Assembly (NCBI GenBank): GCA_013397865.1
Contig: VZTI01003892.1
Coordinates: 14,871-78,870, forward strand
Direction: 5' to 3'
Origin: Struthidea cinerea
Lineage: Eukaryota; Chordata; Aves; Passeriformes; Corcoracidae
DNA length: 64,000 bases
How positions within the stretch are numbered: the first letter of the stretch is position 1; every line of letters starts with the position of its first letter. The notes under the pieces are model-generated. The model worked only from the letters and a program-made list of their open reading frames with translations. It was not told the DNA's origin and searched no databases. The position numbers and the translations under genes are program-made. Positions 50,732 through 63,666 of this stretch are shown piece after piece.

Positions 50732-50820
50732 GTAGAATCATAGAATGGTTTTGGGTTGGAACAGACCTTAAATATCATCTCGTTCTAACCCTCCATGTAC
50801 AGGGCCACCTTCCACTAGAT
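50732..50820 (-). mobile_element. Short CR1 LINE fragment, 3' end, minus strand
   Basis: GTAGAATCATAGAATGGTTT followed by GGGTTGGAACAGACCTTAAA and then CACCTTCCACTAGA is the reverse complement of the avian CR1 terminus. Only about 90 bp remain, so it is a severely 5'-truncated insertion. Confidence 0.93.
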
Positions 50821-51598
50821 TGAATTAAAGTTACCCATTTTCTGTACCTGACAGAGACAAGCATGCTCTACAAAATGAGCAGGTTCTGGTTTTGCCCTTT
50901 TTAAGTTTGTACTGGTGGTTGGATTGCAGTTCCTATCTGAGTCAGATGGGCACCTTTCTGAGAGTGCCTGTGTTTGGTGTCAGCTTGTGTGCATTATCAC
51001 ATTGTAATCAATGCAACAGACCATCTCTTACCTAAAATATAAATACTAATTTGAGGGCTCAGGAAGAACAACTATTTTATTTTCAGTTAAAGAAAGAAGA
51101 AAAAAAGAAAGGAGGAGGCTGGGCATCATAACAGTAATTTATGATTTTACTGGTGTATTATCATTGGGTAATAAGAGCAACTTGAAACTGCCAATTATCT
51201 CATAAGAGGGGTATCACCTTTTCTATTTTGAATGACTCTATCGATAAATGCAGATTCTGCTTGCTAACAATCCATCACATTATCAGTGGCCTTACAACAG
51301 GAGAGACTGCATGAGAAAGGGAGACAAACAAACCTGCAAACACACAAACGCTTGATGTGAGCTGAGCCCTTGGCTCGGCAACAGAGCGAGGGGAGGGGTA
51401 GAGGGGGCCGGGAGGAATCGCCTGGAGCAGTCGGCAGGTCACACACACAGAGTGTGCAACAGCAAACTCAAGTTTACAAAGAGACATCTGTTCCATTACT
51501 TCGATGCATTGTGGCTAATTACATCCTGGCCCATCTGTGAAATGACAGCCACTTATTCTCCAGTGAACCATAAAATCTGTACATGTTCAACGTGGGCA

Positions 51599-51655
51599 GT
51601 GGGGAGTAAGAGGAGTGCAGGGGAGTAGGGGAAGGGGGAGGATGGAGAGGGGAGA
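51599..51655 (+). repeat. Purine-rich G-run tract
   Basis: The plus strand is almost pure A and G with several GGGG runs (GGGGAGTA, GGGGAAGGGGGAGG, GAGAGGGGAG). Only three G runs have short loops, so a stable quadruplex is less certain than at 46074. Confidence 0.6.
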
Positions 51656-54600
51656 ACAGGAGAATGGCACTAAGGTGAAGCACCAAGAAAACACTGTAAC
51701 TCTCATTCCCGTCTGGTGTCAGTCGGGAAAGAAGGAACTCTGGAAGAAAGGTCCTAACAAAGCACTGCCATTTTGATGCAGGGCTGCAAAACCTACTCTA
51801 ACCCAAAGCTCCTCACTCCCCATTTTTGCGTGTGTAGGGGAGCGAGATGTGCCAGCAGCGGAAATTATACCAGACCTGCATCCCTGTGTTTTACACGCAG
51901 ATTTCTACGGTGTTTCTGCCATCGCTGCTTATATCATCCCTACTTGCTGGTTGCACAGCTTTGTTAGAGGTTATTCTCCTATACATAAATCTAAGTTTAG
52001 GCTCAGAGGAATTAAAACCAAGGACTTAGTCCCCACCATCTCCAACAGATTTTTAGAAAAATGAAAGAAACTGCAAGAAAATGAATCTCACCTCAACTTT
52101 TCTACATGTAACAAAAAGAGCCTTGCATTCAGGCAAGACTGCAAGCCCCCAAGTTACATAAGACAATGCACATCTTATTTCCAAACCTGGAGTAGATAAG
52201 CCAAAGTATGGAATTCAGCATCGTACCAGCTAAGAAGGGTTAAATCCTGATCCTGGTAAGTCTGTCAGGAAACCTGCAAACTTTTCAGCAAAGTTGCGTG
52301 AAATATTAGCTGAAGGCTGCAAAGATTTGACAGCAAGTTTTGTTAGGGGAATGGTGGCTTGGCTTGATGCTAGCGCAGAGCTCTTATAGCAGCAGCTTCA
52401 CCAGCAGCTATCAACAATTAGTGTCTTCTGATTCCACATCCAGCCACAATCCTGCTGCACAAATTTCTGCAAAATTCCCTGGTTTTGGTGGCTCTGGTGA
52501 ATGGGGCTCTGGGGTGGTGGAAGTAGCCAAACTATTATGAGGCAATTAAAAAATGGCTGTGGGGTTAAGAGCGGGTCACAGACTAAAAATGGGGCCCGGT
52601 TGCTCAATGCCAGCTTGGTAACTGGAGGCACTGCTTTTGTTCCAGGATTTCTGGTGTAAAAACATCACTTTCCCATTAATGCAATCACTCCCTCTGGATT
52701 TGGGCAGAATTTGCTCAGTTTGATGAATTGCTCACTCCCAAAATATCAGCAAAACTAAGCGTACAAGGAAGGAGGGTAAGGAGGATTGCTCATATCATCT
52801 ACAAGCCCAAGCTGTGGAAATCTGATGAAGTCTAAAACCAGTATTGCAACAGACAAACTAAAGAAAGCTAGGATGCTTTGGGATGGGATTTCTTGCATTT
52901 CGCCATGGGCTAAAGGTAGATATTAATCCATCTGAATCCCTGACTGAACCGTATCCTGCAAGTGTTACAAACATTCAAGATAGTCAGGTCTAGAGGGGAA
53001 GAAAAATACAATTAATCTAGGTTCCTACATGATACACCAACAGATGCAAAAAAAGGGAAGCACTATAGGAGGCTGGCTAGTGTTCACAGCCTAAAGCAAA
53101 TCCACCTGAGGCTGAAACATCAGGATAAATAGTGCAAGCTTGGTGGTTTTGCTCCAGCTTTAAAACTGGCCTCAGTAGCTGTTGACAAACCAATATAACA
53201 GGGATGAAAAGGGATCAGGACCTAGTGTTGGGAGCAAAAGTAAATGGAAAATTTAACGTTTTTTTCATTAAAATGTCCACTATTTCCTCCAACTTTTGGT
53301 CTTTATTCTGTTGATTCTCCTTCAATCATTCTTTTCTGATGAAGGCTTCAACACTTCTTAAGGCCACAATGCACATTGAAAGTCACCTTGCTTATGACAC
53401 ACAGGTCACAGACCTAGGCAGTGAAGAAGCTTGAACCTTGTTGTGGTCAAGCAGGGATCCTACAACTCAGCCTTCTAGTCCCTATGGTCCAGCTGGGACA
53501 TGAGGATGCTGGAAGAGTGGTGTCTCTAGGACAACCTACCCATCCTGTGTGAAAGCAGCAGCAGCACCTGAGCTCTGTGTGGTGTTTTTGTAATGGGCAG
53601 GGTAGTGGTCAGGGTTTTGCAGGATTTCTCCACAGGTAGATGCAGAAACTCCTACACCCTTGAGCTCTGCTAGTGGTTAGCATATACCATAGTTTGTGAA
53701 TCTCAAAGGTAAAGCACATCTCTTCTGAAGCACCTGCTTTGACTGACAGGTTTGAAGGCAAGTGGCTCAGTCTCACTCTACTTGACAAAACCTGAAAAGC
53801 TATTGAAAGGCAACTGAGCGGTGTCAGTCTAATTTAGAATGGATGATACATCCATTTTACCAATTTCACTGCACAACAGGCAATTGGAGAAGGCAAACCA
53901 AGGGGAAGGAGAGGGCTGACTGAGCTGAATTCAATCTTGCAGTGGGTTTGACTGCTGGAACAGCTGCTGCTTAGTCTACGGATAAATAAAGGATTTCATT
54001 TTCCATGGACATCAGGCTGCCTTTCCTCACCAGCACTAAACTCAGCCTCACTAAAGAAAAGATTAACAGAAAAAGAAGCTCACAGTGTGAAACTGTACAA
54101 AGAGCTTATAGGAAGGTTTGTAGTAAATTAATATCACTAGCAAGCATACAGTTCCCAGAAGCTCACAAGCTTTTGGTGTAAACTGTGATTTAGTTGGCTC
54201 ACACATTAGGTGTAAGATCCAGCAACCTCAGTTGCACAGACGGACCTCCTTCCACCCTGCCTTAACGATGAACTTGGTCTCAGCCACGGTTTTGTTGGAT
54301 GTATTGACCCGTCACTTCTGATCATTCATCTGGGAGCGATGGCCAGCACAGCATCTTAGCCTGCTTTTGGGTCTGGAGACTTAATGTTTTACAGTAGGTT
54401 ACCACAAGCTCAACTTAATGAGCATCAAGAAAGCGTATCAGGTGTGGGCCCAGGATTGATCCTGAATTCATTCTGATCTGGAAAGATTAAAAGAGATTAA
54501 GAGAGATACTCCTCTATTTTCTATTTCCCTTACCTTTCACATTGAATATGGACACCCAAGGTGAGTTTCTTCTCGCTTCTCTAGCAAAAGCTATGACAAG

Positions 54601-57600
54601 TGGAGAAGAGCAAACGGGTGACATCACAGGAGTCACAAGTAAAAAATGAAGCAATGGCAGAAGGCAAGGTTTTTAATCATTCCATTTAAAATGCTGCTTC
54701 CCTCTGAGTTTGTGTGGTATGAATTTTTCCTCATATCTATTTCAATAAGGAATGAAAAATTTGTAACAAAGGACATCTGTTCTGTAAATGCAAAGCTTCC
54801 GGCTTTTCAATTAAAAAAAATGTCTTTGAGACTTTCAGGAGTTTCTCTGTCAGAAAGTAGAGATATCCTTGAGGCCTATACAGCAAAGTGAAAGCTACCT
54901 GCTCTGTTTCAGAATCCATCCCTTCTCCCCCAACTGCTGCCTGATGTGAAATTCTTTTTAAGTCATTTTCTCCACCTGTAAAATAAAGGTGACCAGCACA
55001 GTATTTCAAAGATATGGCTCTATGCTTCCTCTTAGGTAAATTCTTCTAAGGCAAGGGAGGTATGACTTTGCAAAAGGTGAAAGCATTCCCAACCAGGAGC
55101 TGGAAAGAACAAAGTGCTAAATTCCTCCCCTGAGAACTCCGCCTGTTCACAGAGAGATGCCACCTTTCTGAGCCTTCCTGGTTATATCACCACACCCCCA
55201 GACTTCCTGAGCTGCTGGTGCTTATCTCTAAGGTAGGGCAGATGCATGCACTGATTTTTCTTAGGGAAGAAGACAGCAAGCCAGCTGCTACTTATTCCCC
55301 CGTTACCTGGTTACAGTGCTGCTACCAAGGTGATTAGACAGCAATGCATAAAGAAACCAGTTGAAAATAACTAAACAATCATTTTGCCTTAATAGAAAAG
55401 ACTGGAGGGGGATATTTGTCTCTAAATTTGAAGGTTGACACGAGCAGCATTTGAACTGGCTTTAAAATATTAGTCGCTCACCTCTTATCCTTATCCTGGC
55501 AGAAAGCCAGCTAGCTTGGACCTTTGAAAGTTCAGTATAAAAGGGATAGAGGAGGAAAGAAAACTTTGGAATATATATTAATTAACAAGTCAGCAGGGGA
55601 AGGGTTTTTGGTAAATGAATGCCATGCTCACTAAGGAAAACAAAACCTGGAAGAGGCATTAAGAATATGTGTGCACATACACAAAATATACAACAGGGCT
55701 GCTATGTGCATCAGTGCTTGGAACCCTGCAGTCAGCTGCTGGGTCCTCTGTTCACAAATGCTACCTGTAAGTAAATCTGGATAGGAACTGCTTCTGAAAA
55801 CGCAGAGCAAGGCAAATTACACATACTTTACAGCTGCACATAAAAATGACAAGTTCCAGATGCTTCAGAAAAGCCATCCCAGGGAACAAATGAAACACAG
55901 GCAAAAGCCCTAGTGGAAAAACCACTTCACATGTGAGCTTGCATGAGAAGGGAAGAGGGAAGGAGAGGGGCTATATTTTGGCAGAGGACAGGCTCAGTGT
56001 TCCTTTTTGTTAGTACACATAAACCCAAACTTCAAATAAAACACCTGTCATGCAGAACTGACTTGTGCTTGCAACCACATGGCATGAAGTGATGCCACGT
56101 ACTCAGATTTATTTATGCAGCAGCAGGGGTGCCAAGTGGTCTAACAGGAAGAGCTTACCCATTGGGAAAGCCTTAGAAAGCATAATTTCAAGGAATTCAC
56201 AGTGTTATTCAAATAAACCTATTGTGACTGTGGTAACTTGGAGGGAGAGGGTGTGTTTAATTCTGATGTGCACGCTGGGACGTGATGGCACAGTTCTGGG
56301 CTGCCCAGGATGGCTGAAGAAGAGCTCTGCCTCCCAGTCCTTGGCCACTGACCTTGGAGCTTCAGCTTCCAGAGTGTAACACTCAATTACTGGAATGGTC
56401 ATTGGCATAATAAAAGTCACAAGTTTAATGGTTTACAGCAGCTGCAAGTGTTGATTCCTGGAGATGGAGGAATATGCAGCTGGACCTTGAGTGCAGGGGG
56501 CTGCTGAGGACATGGATCCCAGGACAGTGGCCCTCCTGGCCAGTCACAATTAGCAGTGCTTGCTAGTGAGAGACCCAAGTCATTATCTGGCATGGAAAGC
56601 TAATCACCTGTCTGCTCTTACAAAAGGGATGGTCCCTGCAGGAGAAAGGTTGGTGGCTGGGACCACTCAGGGGACAATGTCTGTTCTCTAAATGGTGTCC
56701 TGTGAATAAATCAATGTCCAAATCCCAGGGCTTCTAAACCTCTACAAACACAAACACTCAGAAAGTATATACATTAAAAAATAATTCTGAATAAAAATGC
56801 CTCCCCCTGAGTCCCAGCTTTCCAATGCCATCTCCCTGGTTAACCCTTCCCTGCCCAGACTGTCCTGTCTGTCTCTGTTTTGTTGTTCCCATAGTACATT
56901 ATTTGTTGAAATAAATATGGAGATAAGGCTGAACAAGACAGCCAAGATAGCCAGATTGAAATAAATTCGTCACTCATGGGCTCTCAAGGGAAGAAGACCA
57001 CGCATTTTTTCTAAATGATTATTTCTGAAACACTGAAGGAATGGCCATATCACTAATGAGGCCAGTGCTCCATGACTGCTGATTATAAATGACCTAAAAA
57101 GAGACAAGGGGATGGTGTATGTGTGTACAGGGGAATGGGAAAAGAGATGAATTGTTCTTCCTTAGGAGCTGGAATTGACTCCCTGGGCTTCTCAAAAGTC
57201 TGAGAGCATTTGTAGTTTGCCACAAAGGCAGGCCTGGCATATTTACAGTTGCACAAGGAAGTTTGGACTGCAGTGTTGGGCTATTCTAACAAGTAGACAC
57301 AGAGTTCCTCTCCTCCCATGATAGGTCACCATCTACTCACTGCAATAATAATTAAAAAGGAAAATGAGCTCTCAGTCCCCCATGGGTCTAAGTTATAGGG
57401 CCTGCAGGTTGATGCATCCAGACTTGAGGCTAAAGCAAGGAATAAGATTCACTTATGTCTTCTCTCACTCACTAATTCCCATGGAAACAAGAAACTCCTG
57501 ACAAATGACTCAAATATGCTTGCAAAAATCTTACTCATATGTTTGGCTGGCTACCTTCCCCCATGCTTTCAGGCTGAATGATTACAAGTGCATTACACAT

Positions 57601-59079
57601 GCAGCAATCCCAGGGCAGCTGATGGTGGAACAGAGCAGGGTGGCCACATGTAAAGGAGGGCCGGATGCCGGCCACAAGCAGGAAAATTAGTAATGTGAAT
57701 TCAGAGAATAATATCACAATTTGGCCATAAAAAGCTGCAGCCTTCAGATTGCTAGGAGTATTATTTATATCACATGGTATGTAGAAGTGAGAGTATTCAG
57801 AAGTAAAAGATTGCTAAGGAACAGCCCCGATACAAAATGTGACTTGAGGGTCAAGAAGATGGGGTTTACTTATTTATTAAAGGCTTGGTTTATATACAGA
57901 AATTACTCAGGACACCTTGGAGAGCAGAGATCTGAAAATGAGCTTCTGCAGAACCTCAGACAAAGGAGGCTTGACAGATATTAAGTGGATTCTAGTCACA
58001 CACCACTGCCAGAGGTTTCCTAGCACTTTGTAAAGACTGTCCCTTTTTTGCAGGTAGCAACATCCTCTTGCCTGACCTGACAGAATTTGGGAGATGCAGC
58101 TTTGCTTCCATCAAAACTGTTCCAACTTGTGTGTGGATTTAGGGTAGTAAATGGGAGCATTCTCAGTGCAGAGGCTCAGATCAGGGCCCCTACAATTACC
58201 TATAGTCTCTCTTTCAGCTGACTTAGGCAGCTCATCACTAATACTTACTGCAGTCTCAATGGGGAACTCCAGAAGGTTTTCTCCCCCTCTCAGGAGACGC
58301 CCTTTCCTTGGAGCCTGGGATCACTCACTGATCTCCTCACAGGTACCCACCTTTACAAAGACGGAAAGCCTGCATAGACTTAGCACAGCTGCTAAATCTA
58401 GGGGTGGAGGCAGGGCAGAAAAGTTTAACTAAGTTTTCCTCCTTTGCACAGGTCATTTGTCACAACCCTTTATAGCTAAGAACCGCTCTGTAAAATTTAT
58501 AGGCCAATTATAGAACAGGGAAATAATTCACTAATAGCCTATGTAAGGTGGTTTAGAAATCTTGTAGGAAAAACTCCAATATATTAAATGCCACAGGTTT
58601 CAGAAGCAAATGCTGTAGGTGACACTCTTTTTAAGCCTTTTGAGTTCAGGAGGCCTAGATCTATGCAAGATCTGTTTGAGCCTAGCCACTGCCACAGCTC
58701 TTCCCTCACAAACATCACTGCTGGGAGCTGGGGCCACCAGCCAGCTGCACACAACCTATGCTGGAGCCCGTTTCCTTTCCATCTCTCAATGGTTGCAGAC
58801 AGAGTTCCCTTCTCTATCCCTCAGGTAACCTAAAGATAAATGAAGTACCTCATTTGCTTTTCCAAAAGCCACTACTTCGCCACAGAAAGTAAATCTGACA
58901 AGCAAGTGAAGACCATCCACCGGGCTACACTGCCTCTCTCCCTCTAGCTTGGAGCAGGCAGCATAAAGAAATCAGCCCAGATGCTGATATCACTGGTACC
59001 ACTATCATTTCAGAAGTTCTCTAATGAATCTGAGCCCAGGTGGGAGCTTTAAAAGACTGCAGTGGTGTGTCAGCATAAA

Positions 59080-59530
59080 CAACCAAAACTAGTGTCATGT
59101 CAAGTGTTAACAAGGCCACTGCTGTTTTTACAAGCATCATGCACTTAGCAGATAAAAATTAGCATCCTATCCAAGACACCACAAGTCGTCCTTATCACCA
59201 GCAAGGAGAAACAATGCCCCTGCATGATTGCTGGTACTCGAGGCCACTGATAGCAAGTTCAATTTCTTACAAGCTGTCCATTAGTATGATGAAGGGACTA
59301 ATAACCACCACACATGGGGCTTTATCTTTTCTTTTTCCTCTTGTTGGTCCAATGGCAACTGCTAATAGCTTTCTGGGGCTCCTTTAAATAAACAGAATTA
59401 ATTACCCTGCACAATGATACTGTGGCTTACAGACAACTAATTATGTCATGGAGGGCTTTCTTAACATGTACATTTATTTGCAGAGGGCCACATCGAACAT
59501 GAAGCAAATTTATTCAGCCTTTATGCTATC
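59080..59530. promoter_or_regulatory. Candidate conserved non-coding (enhancer-like) segment
   Basis: This repeat-free, AT-rich block is dense in developmental factor cores: CATTAG, ACTAATAACC, AATTAATTA, CTAATTATG, GGTCCAATGG (CCAAT box), CTTTATCTT (GATA) and AAATAAACA (forkhead-like). The feel is that of an intronic enhancer, but such motifs are common in AT-rich DNA and conservation cannot be tested here. Confidence 0.25.
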
Positions 59531-59718
59531 AGTTGGTACAAAAATGACACTGAATACACAGCAGATCCAGATTGCACAGCTTTAGCAGGCAAGCTCTCCC
59601 AGGAGGCTGAAAAACAACACATGGAGTACCCATATTCCAGAACATGTGTAGCTGCGTGGCTGCGAGCCTCCTGCGCCACTGACTGTGGTGCCATGGAACA
59701 GACTCTGACTGTTGTGTA

Positions 59719-59724
59719 AATAAA
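59719..59724 (+). promoter_or_regulatory. AATAAA signal in an LTR-like or transcript-end-like context
   Basis: The sequence GTGTAAATAAAGCTCTGCTT resembles the polyadenylation region of retroviral LTRs or of a plus-strand transcript. I could not find matching TG...CA termini or a target-site duplication, so no element is called. Confidence 0.2.
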
Positions 59725-60915
59725 GCTCTGCTTTTCTTCACTCACGTTTGCTATATGTTGAACAGACAATCACCACTTGCTATGCCTTATGCCCCGACTA
59801 CATGCCTTGCTAGAGGAATAATGGAAATCCTGGGCCAAAAAAAAAAAAAACAACAGGACAGAACTCAACAGATGGGCAACATGAAAGAAAAGATACATTG
59901 GGAAACTGTTCTACTAGTAAGAGAAAAGAGAAGTTAAGTGACTAAGTGACTCACTCTACATTATGTGGCCAGCTGTGTTAGAGGCTGGAAACAAACTCAG
60001 GGTTTCCTGACACCCGCTCCCTGCTTAGACAGAGATAGCACCAAACCAAAACGAATTTTTTAAAAATAGACTTTGCAGACAGATATCTAACTGACAAGAC
60101 CGGTTCATATCAAATTATTCAAAGTGGATGTGAATGAATGCCTTTTTGTGCTCCTGCAAACCTAAAAAGACTTTATTCTTTAAAGTGAGATGCTGAGTGA
60201 GAGAATTTTTTAAGGTGTGCAGCCCCCCTCCTCCCCACTCCCTGCATAAACAGCAAATGAAAGCATTTGATTTGCAAGCATTTCTGGACAGCCATGTTGT
60301 ACAAAACAGTAACTCCTCCTCAGGGACAATATCCGGAAAGGATGAAGCAAGGACACCTCTCAAACCACATTCATAATGATCCTTAGCATTAACAAGAGTT
60401 ATATGCGTAAAAAGCAGCATATATCTTGCTAAGCAAGTGAGAGTAGCACATGAGCTGATAGAAGAGGGCAGAGTATCTTATTCACAGCTATTAGCTGCCT
60501 GGTCAAAATACCTGAGTAGAAATGTATGTTCAATTATACATGTATTCAACTCTTGGACACGTATCATGACCACCTACACCTCTACGAAGAACATGGTTCT
60601 TAACTTGCTGTTTGAGGCATTTGAATCAATGGGCTTCATAAGAAAATGATAGCCTTTACAAAGGAGCTTCAAAAATCTCATTAAAGATGTTTTCTGCAAT
60701 TCTCTAAGGCTCTACCTTTCTCTTCACACAAGAGGATGATTTTTACAGGGAACAAACTGAACGATGAATCACAAGCTCACTGCAGAACTGTAGCAGAAAC
60801 AGGAGACAGAGAGATTTCTCAGGGACCAGACTGACCTTGACGAGCAACTTCCAGATAAAAACTACAGTGCTTGGTCTCCCACTATGATTTTCAGGGGTGG
60901 GTCACTTCAGGTGTA

Positions 60916-61276
60916 TGTCGCTGTTGTACCGAGAATGGAGAGAAACGACACGATCCAAGTTCAGAAAAATATGGCTCTTTAATTAATTATAAATCGGTTT
61001 ATATAACTTGGTTCACAAGAGTAGCATGGTATTATTGGTCCCTTGATCAACCACCTCCTAGAATGATTGGTGGAGGCTATACAAAACCCATTTGAAAATA
61101 TTTTCCTCAGTGTACCATAACAACACTGCACAACAAACTCCAGGTGCAAAGATAAAGAATTAGTCTACAAAACTGTCTTCACTGTTTCATCTAGTCTGCG
61201 TGTGAAAGCAACGCTCTCACAAAATACTGAGAAAAAGCTGAAGAATTTCTCTGCTTTTAACTTTTTAGCATCCACA
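60916..61276 (-). mobile_element. Solo LTR of the same ERVK-like family (copy 2, 361 bp)
   Basis: Read on the minus strand it starts TGTGGATGCTAAAAAG and ends ACAACAGCGACA, matching both ends of the copy at 39632-39998. Similarity can be followed across the whole length, including the TATA motif (minus-strand TATAAA, plus 60998-61003) and the ATTAAA signal (plus 60978-60983). The flanking hexamers GGTGTA and GTTATA agree at only four of six positions, as expected of an older, decayed duplication. No internal retroviral genes remain. The open frames at 60871-61095 and 61202-61449 lie in or overlap the LTR and are not genes. Confidence 0.85.
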
Positions 61277-61966
61277 GTTATATCTCTCCCTGTAGCAACA
61301 GACAGCCCTAGCAGAGATGACACGCTCTCAGAGGTCTCCCCTTTACAAAAGAAACCATTAGATGATGACAGGACAGGCACAGAGAATTCTGACATGGAAG
61401 TCAGAAAAAAAAAAAGGCATGAATGAGACAAAGAACAAGGGTGCATCATGTCCTGGGTTCCTCAGCATGCCCCTGCAGCACAATGCCATGGATATGGGAT
61501 CTCCTGCTGTAGGCCAGTGGAACAGCAGAAGACTTTAGGCAGAAAGTGGCCAAACCAACCTGTTGAGAACAGTGCAATGTTAGGCACAAAGAGGTCATGT
61601 GAGGTCCTTGTTACAGTTATTGTTACCCACCTCAGTTTTGTACTGCCCAACTCTGATAATGCAAGTGACAACAAAAGAAGAATGGAATCTGGACAAGTTG
61701 ATTAAAGGATGGAAAAACATGTCAATCCTAAAATAGAGCTTCTGCACAGAACCATCCTCTCTTCCTTTAAGCCTCTGCTTTTCAGAACAATTTTAAGGAA
61801 ACTATATGTACCTACACAGCAGCAATACCCATGACCTAGTTAGTGACTCCCAAAGGAAACCCTGAAGTTTCTTACAGCATTTTTGTTACACTTACGTAAG
61901 GGAGATTAAAAGACCATCACAGAGGAGCCAACCTTGAATTTTTAAAAATCAGGAAGCAAATCCCTA

Positions 61967-62253
61967 AAATCATAGAATATCTTGAGTTGGAAGGGACCCA
62001 CAAGGATCACAGAGTCCAACTCCTGGCCCTGCATAGGACATCCCAGGAATCACACCCTGTGCCTGAGAGCACTGTGCAAACACTCCTTGAACTCTGCCAG
62101 GTTTGGTGCTGTGACCTTTACCCTGGGGAGTCTGTTCCAGGCTCAACCACCCTCAGGGTGAAAACTTTCTTCTGATGTCCAATCTGCCTGACTCAGCTTC
62201 AGGCCATGCCCTCAGGTCCTGTCACTGGTCACCAGAGAGACGAGATCAGACCT
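61967..62253 (-). mobile_element. CR1-type LINE fragment, 3' end, minus strand
   Basis: AATCATAGAATATCTTGAGT followed by TGGAAGGGACCCACAAGGAT, then CCAACTCCTGGCCCTGCA and GTCACTGGTCACCAGAGAGA, is the reverse complement of an avian CR1 subfamily different from the copy at 48030. About 285 bp survive. The 62- and 63-codon open frames here are antisense CR1. Confidence 0.93.
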
Positions 62254-63394
62254 CAATATATCTTCTTAGCATAATGTTTTCTCTTTTTCTCCTTTGCCCA
62301 TTTTTGCAGGTGCCAGGTTCAAGCTTTCCTTTCCTAGAAGATGCCTTTTCCAAAACACAAAAATGAAGACTGTCACAGAATGTGAAGCCTTTCAAAGAAG
62401 ACACCAAATAACAACTCCATGCTAAAATGTAAGCTGGAAAACATGGGTTGTCTTTGGAAAGCGTGGTTCTCACTCATCAACACTTCTGAGACACAGGAAT
62501 AGGCAGGAGTCACATGTGAGTTTTGGTCTCTTCAAATGAAATCCCATTGCCTGAGTTCCCAAGGCCAATGGCCGCACATGGAAAAAGGGGGGAATAAGCA
62601 ATTTCATGCAGTCTGATACTATACTCCTGCTCTACTCACCCTGTGTTAACCTACCCATTGTTGGGGTAGCAAATCATGTAACATATTGATTTTTTAGCTA
62701 TTTTAAGTGAATATAGGATTTATATGTGCATTTTTCCTTCAAAGAATGAAGCTGTAGAGGGCACAGCAAGACACAGTTTGTTCTGTCAAAGTAGTCTGTG
62801 AGTGGAACAGAAAACCTTTGCTTTCTGATAGTACAGACAGAGGCATGCTCCTGGTGCCTCCACACATGCAGGTGCCCCTGAGTGAGCGCAGAGATCCATG
62901 CTCCGATCACAAGACAGCACTGAAGGATGTCAAAATTGCCAAAGAACCCCATGCCTGCAGGCAAGCAGTGACTTCCCTCTGCCTTTAAGACGCATATCTT
63001 CAAATTTATAGCCCAAACAGGAGTGCAAAAATGGGCAATACACTAAAACTTCCTTCCAGAAAGTGGAAAGCATCTGCTCCAACAGGTTGACTGTATCTGA
63101 ACCACAGGTCACCTCCGGTGTGCAGGTGCGCAGGGAAACCAAATTCCCCATAGGATGCAATTCCACATGGATGATTGACATATGTGGTGTCTACTGACAG
63201 GCACCCTGAAACATTGGCATTTGCTCCACATTTTAATTCCTCAAGCTTTAGTACTGTAGGATTCATACCTTGGAAGCTGCGATTCTTGGGGACAGCATAC
63301 AATTTACAGAGGGGCTCTGCACCTTTCCTTTCTTCTTCCCTTTCTCTTCTGGATTTTTATACAGTACTTTAATTATTTTCCTTTCCTCCCCCCC

Positions 63395-63508
63395 NNNNNN
63401 NNNNNNNNNNNNNNNNNNNNNNNNNNNNNNNNNNNNNNNNNNNNNNNNNNNNNNNNNNNNNNNNNNNNNNNNNNNNNNNNNNNNNNNNNNNNNNNNNNNN
63501 NNNNNNNN
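63395..63508. other. Assembly gap (114 N) inside a poly-C run
   Basis: The N block is bounded by eight C on the left and ten C on the right, within a pyrimidine-rich context. The unread DNA is probably a long C/G homopolymer or quadruplex-forming repeat. The length of the gap may be nominal. Confidence 0.97.
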
Positions 63509-63640
63509 CCCCCCCCCCGCTGCTTTCAATTGATACAGGAGAAAGTAGAGGTCACAGGAAGAGTGAAGACACATAATCTAATTTTCATTTTGTCCGTTAA
63601 TCATGCATGATTTCAGCCAGCCATTTAACAAGGTGGAACC

Positions 63641-63666
63641 CTAGAGTGATCACTCTCTAGAGTGAT
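63641..63666. repeat. 14-bp perfect palindrome with adjoining direct repeat
   Basis: AGAGTGATCACTCT (63643-63656) is its own reverse complement. The word CTAGAGTGAT occurs at 63641-63650 and again at 63657-63666. A short cruciform or dimer binding site is possible, or simple chance. Confidence 0.85.

Larger units (their letters stand above)
48391..60915. other. Intronic stretch without a supported gene
   Basis: A short CR1 fragment (50732-50820), a (CA)7 run (50292-50305), a purine tract (51599-51655) and a possible conserved segment (59080-59530) are noted separately. Otherwise I see unique intronic sequence, AT-rich in 51100-51300 and 52600-55000. No exon or RNA gene was recognised. Confidence 0.55.
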
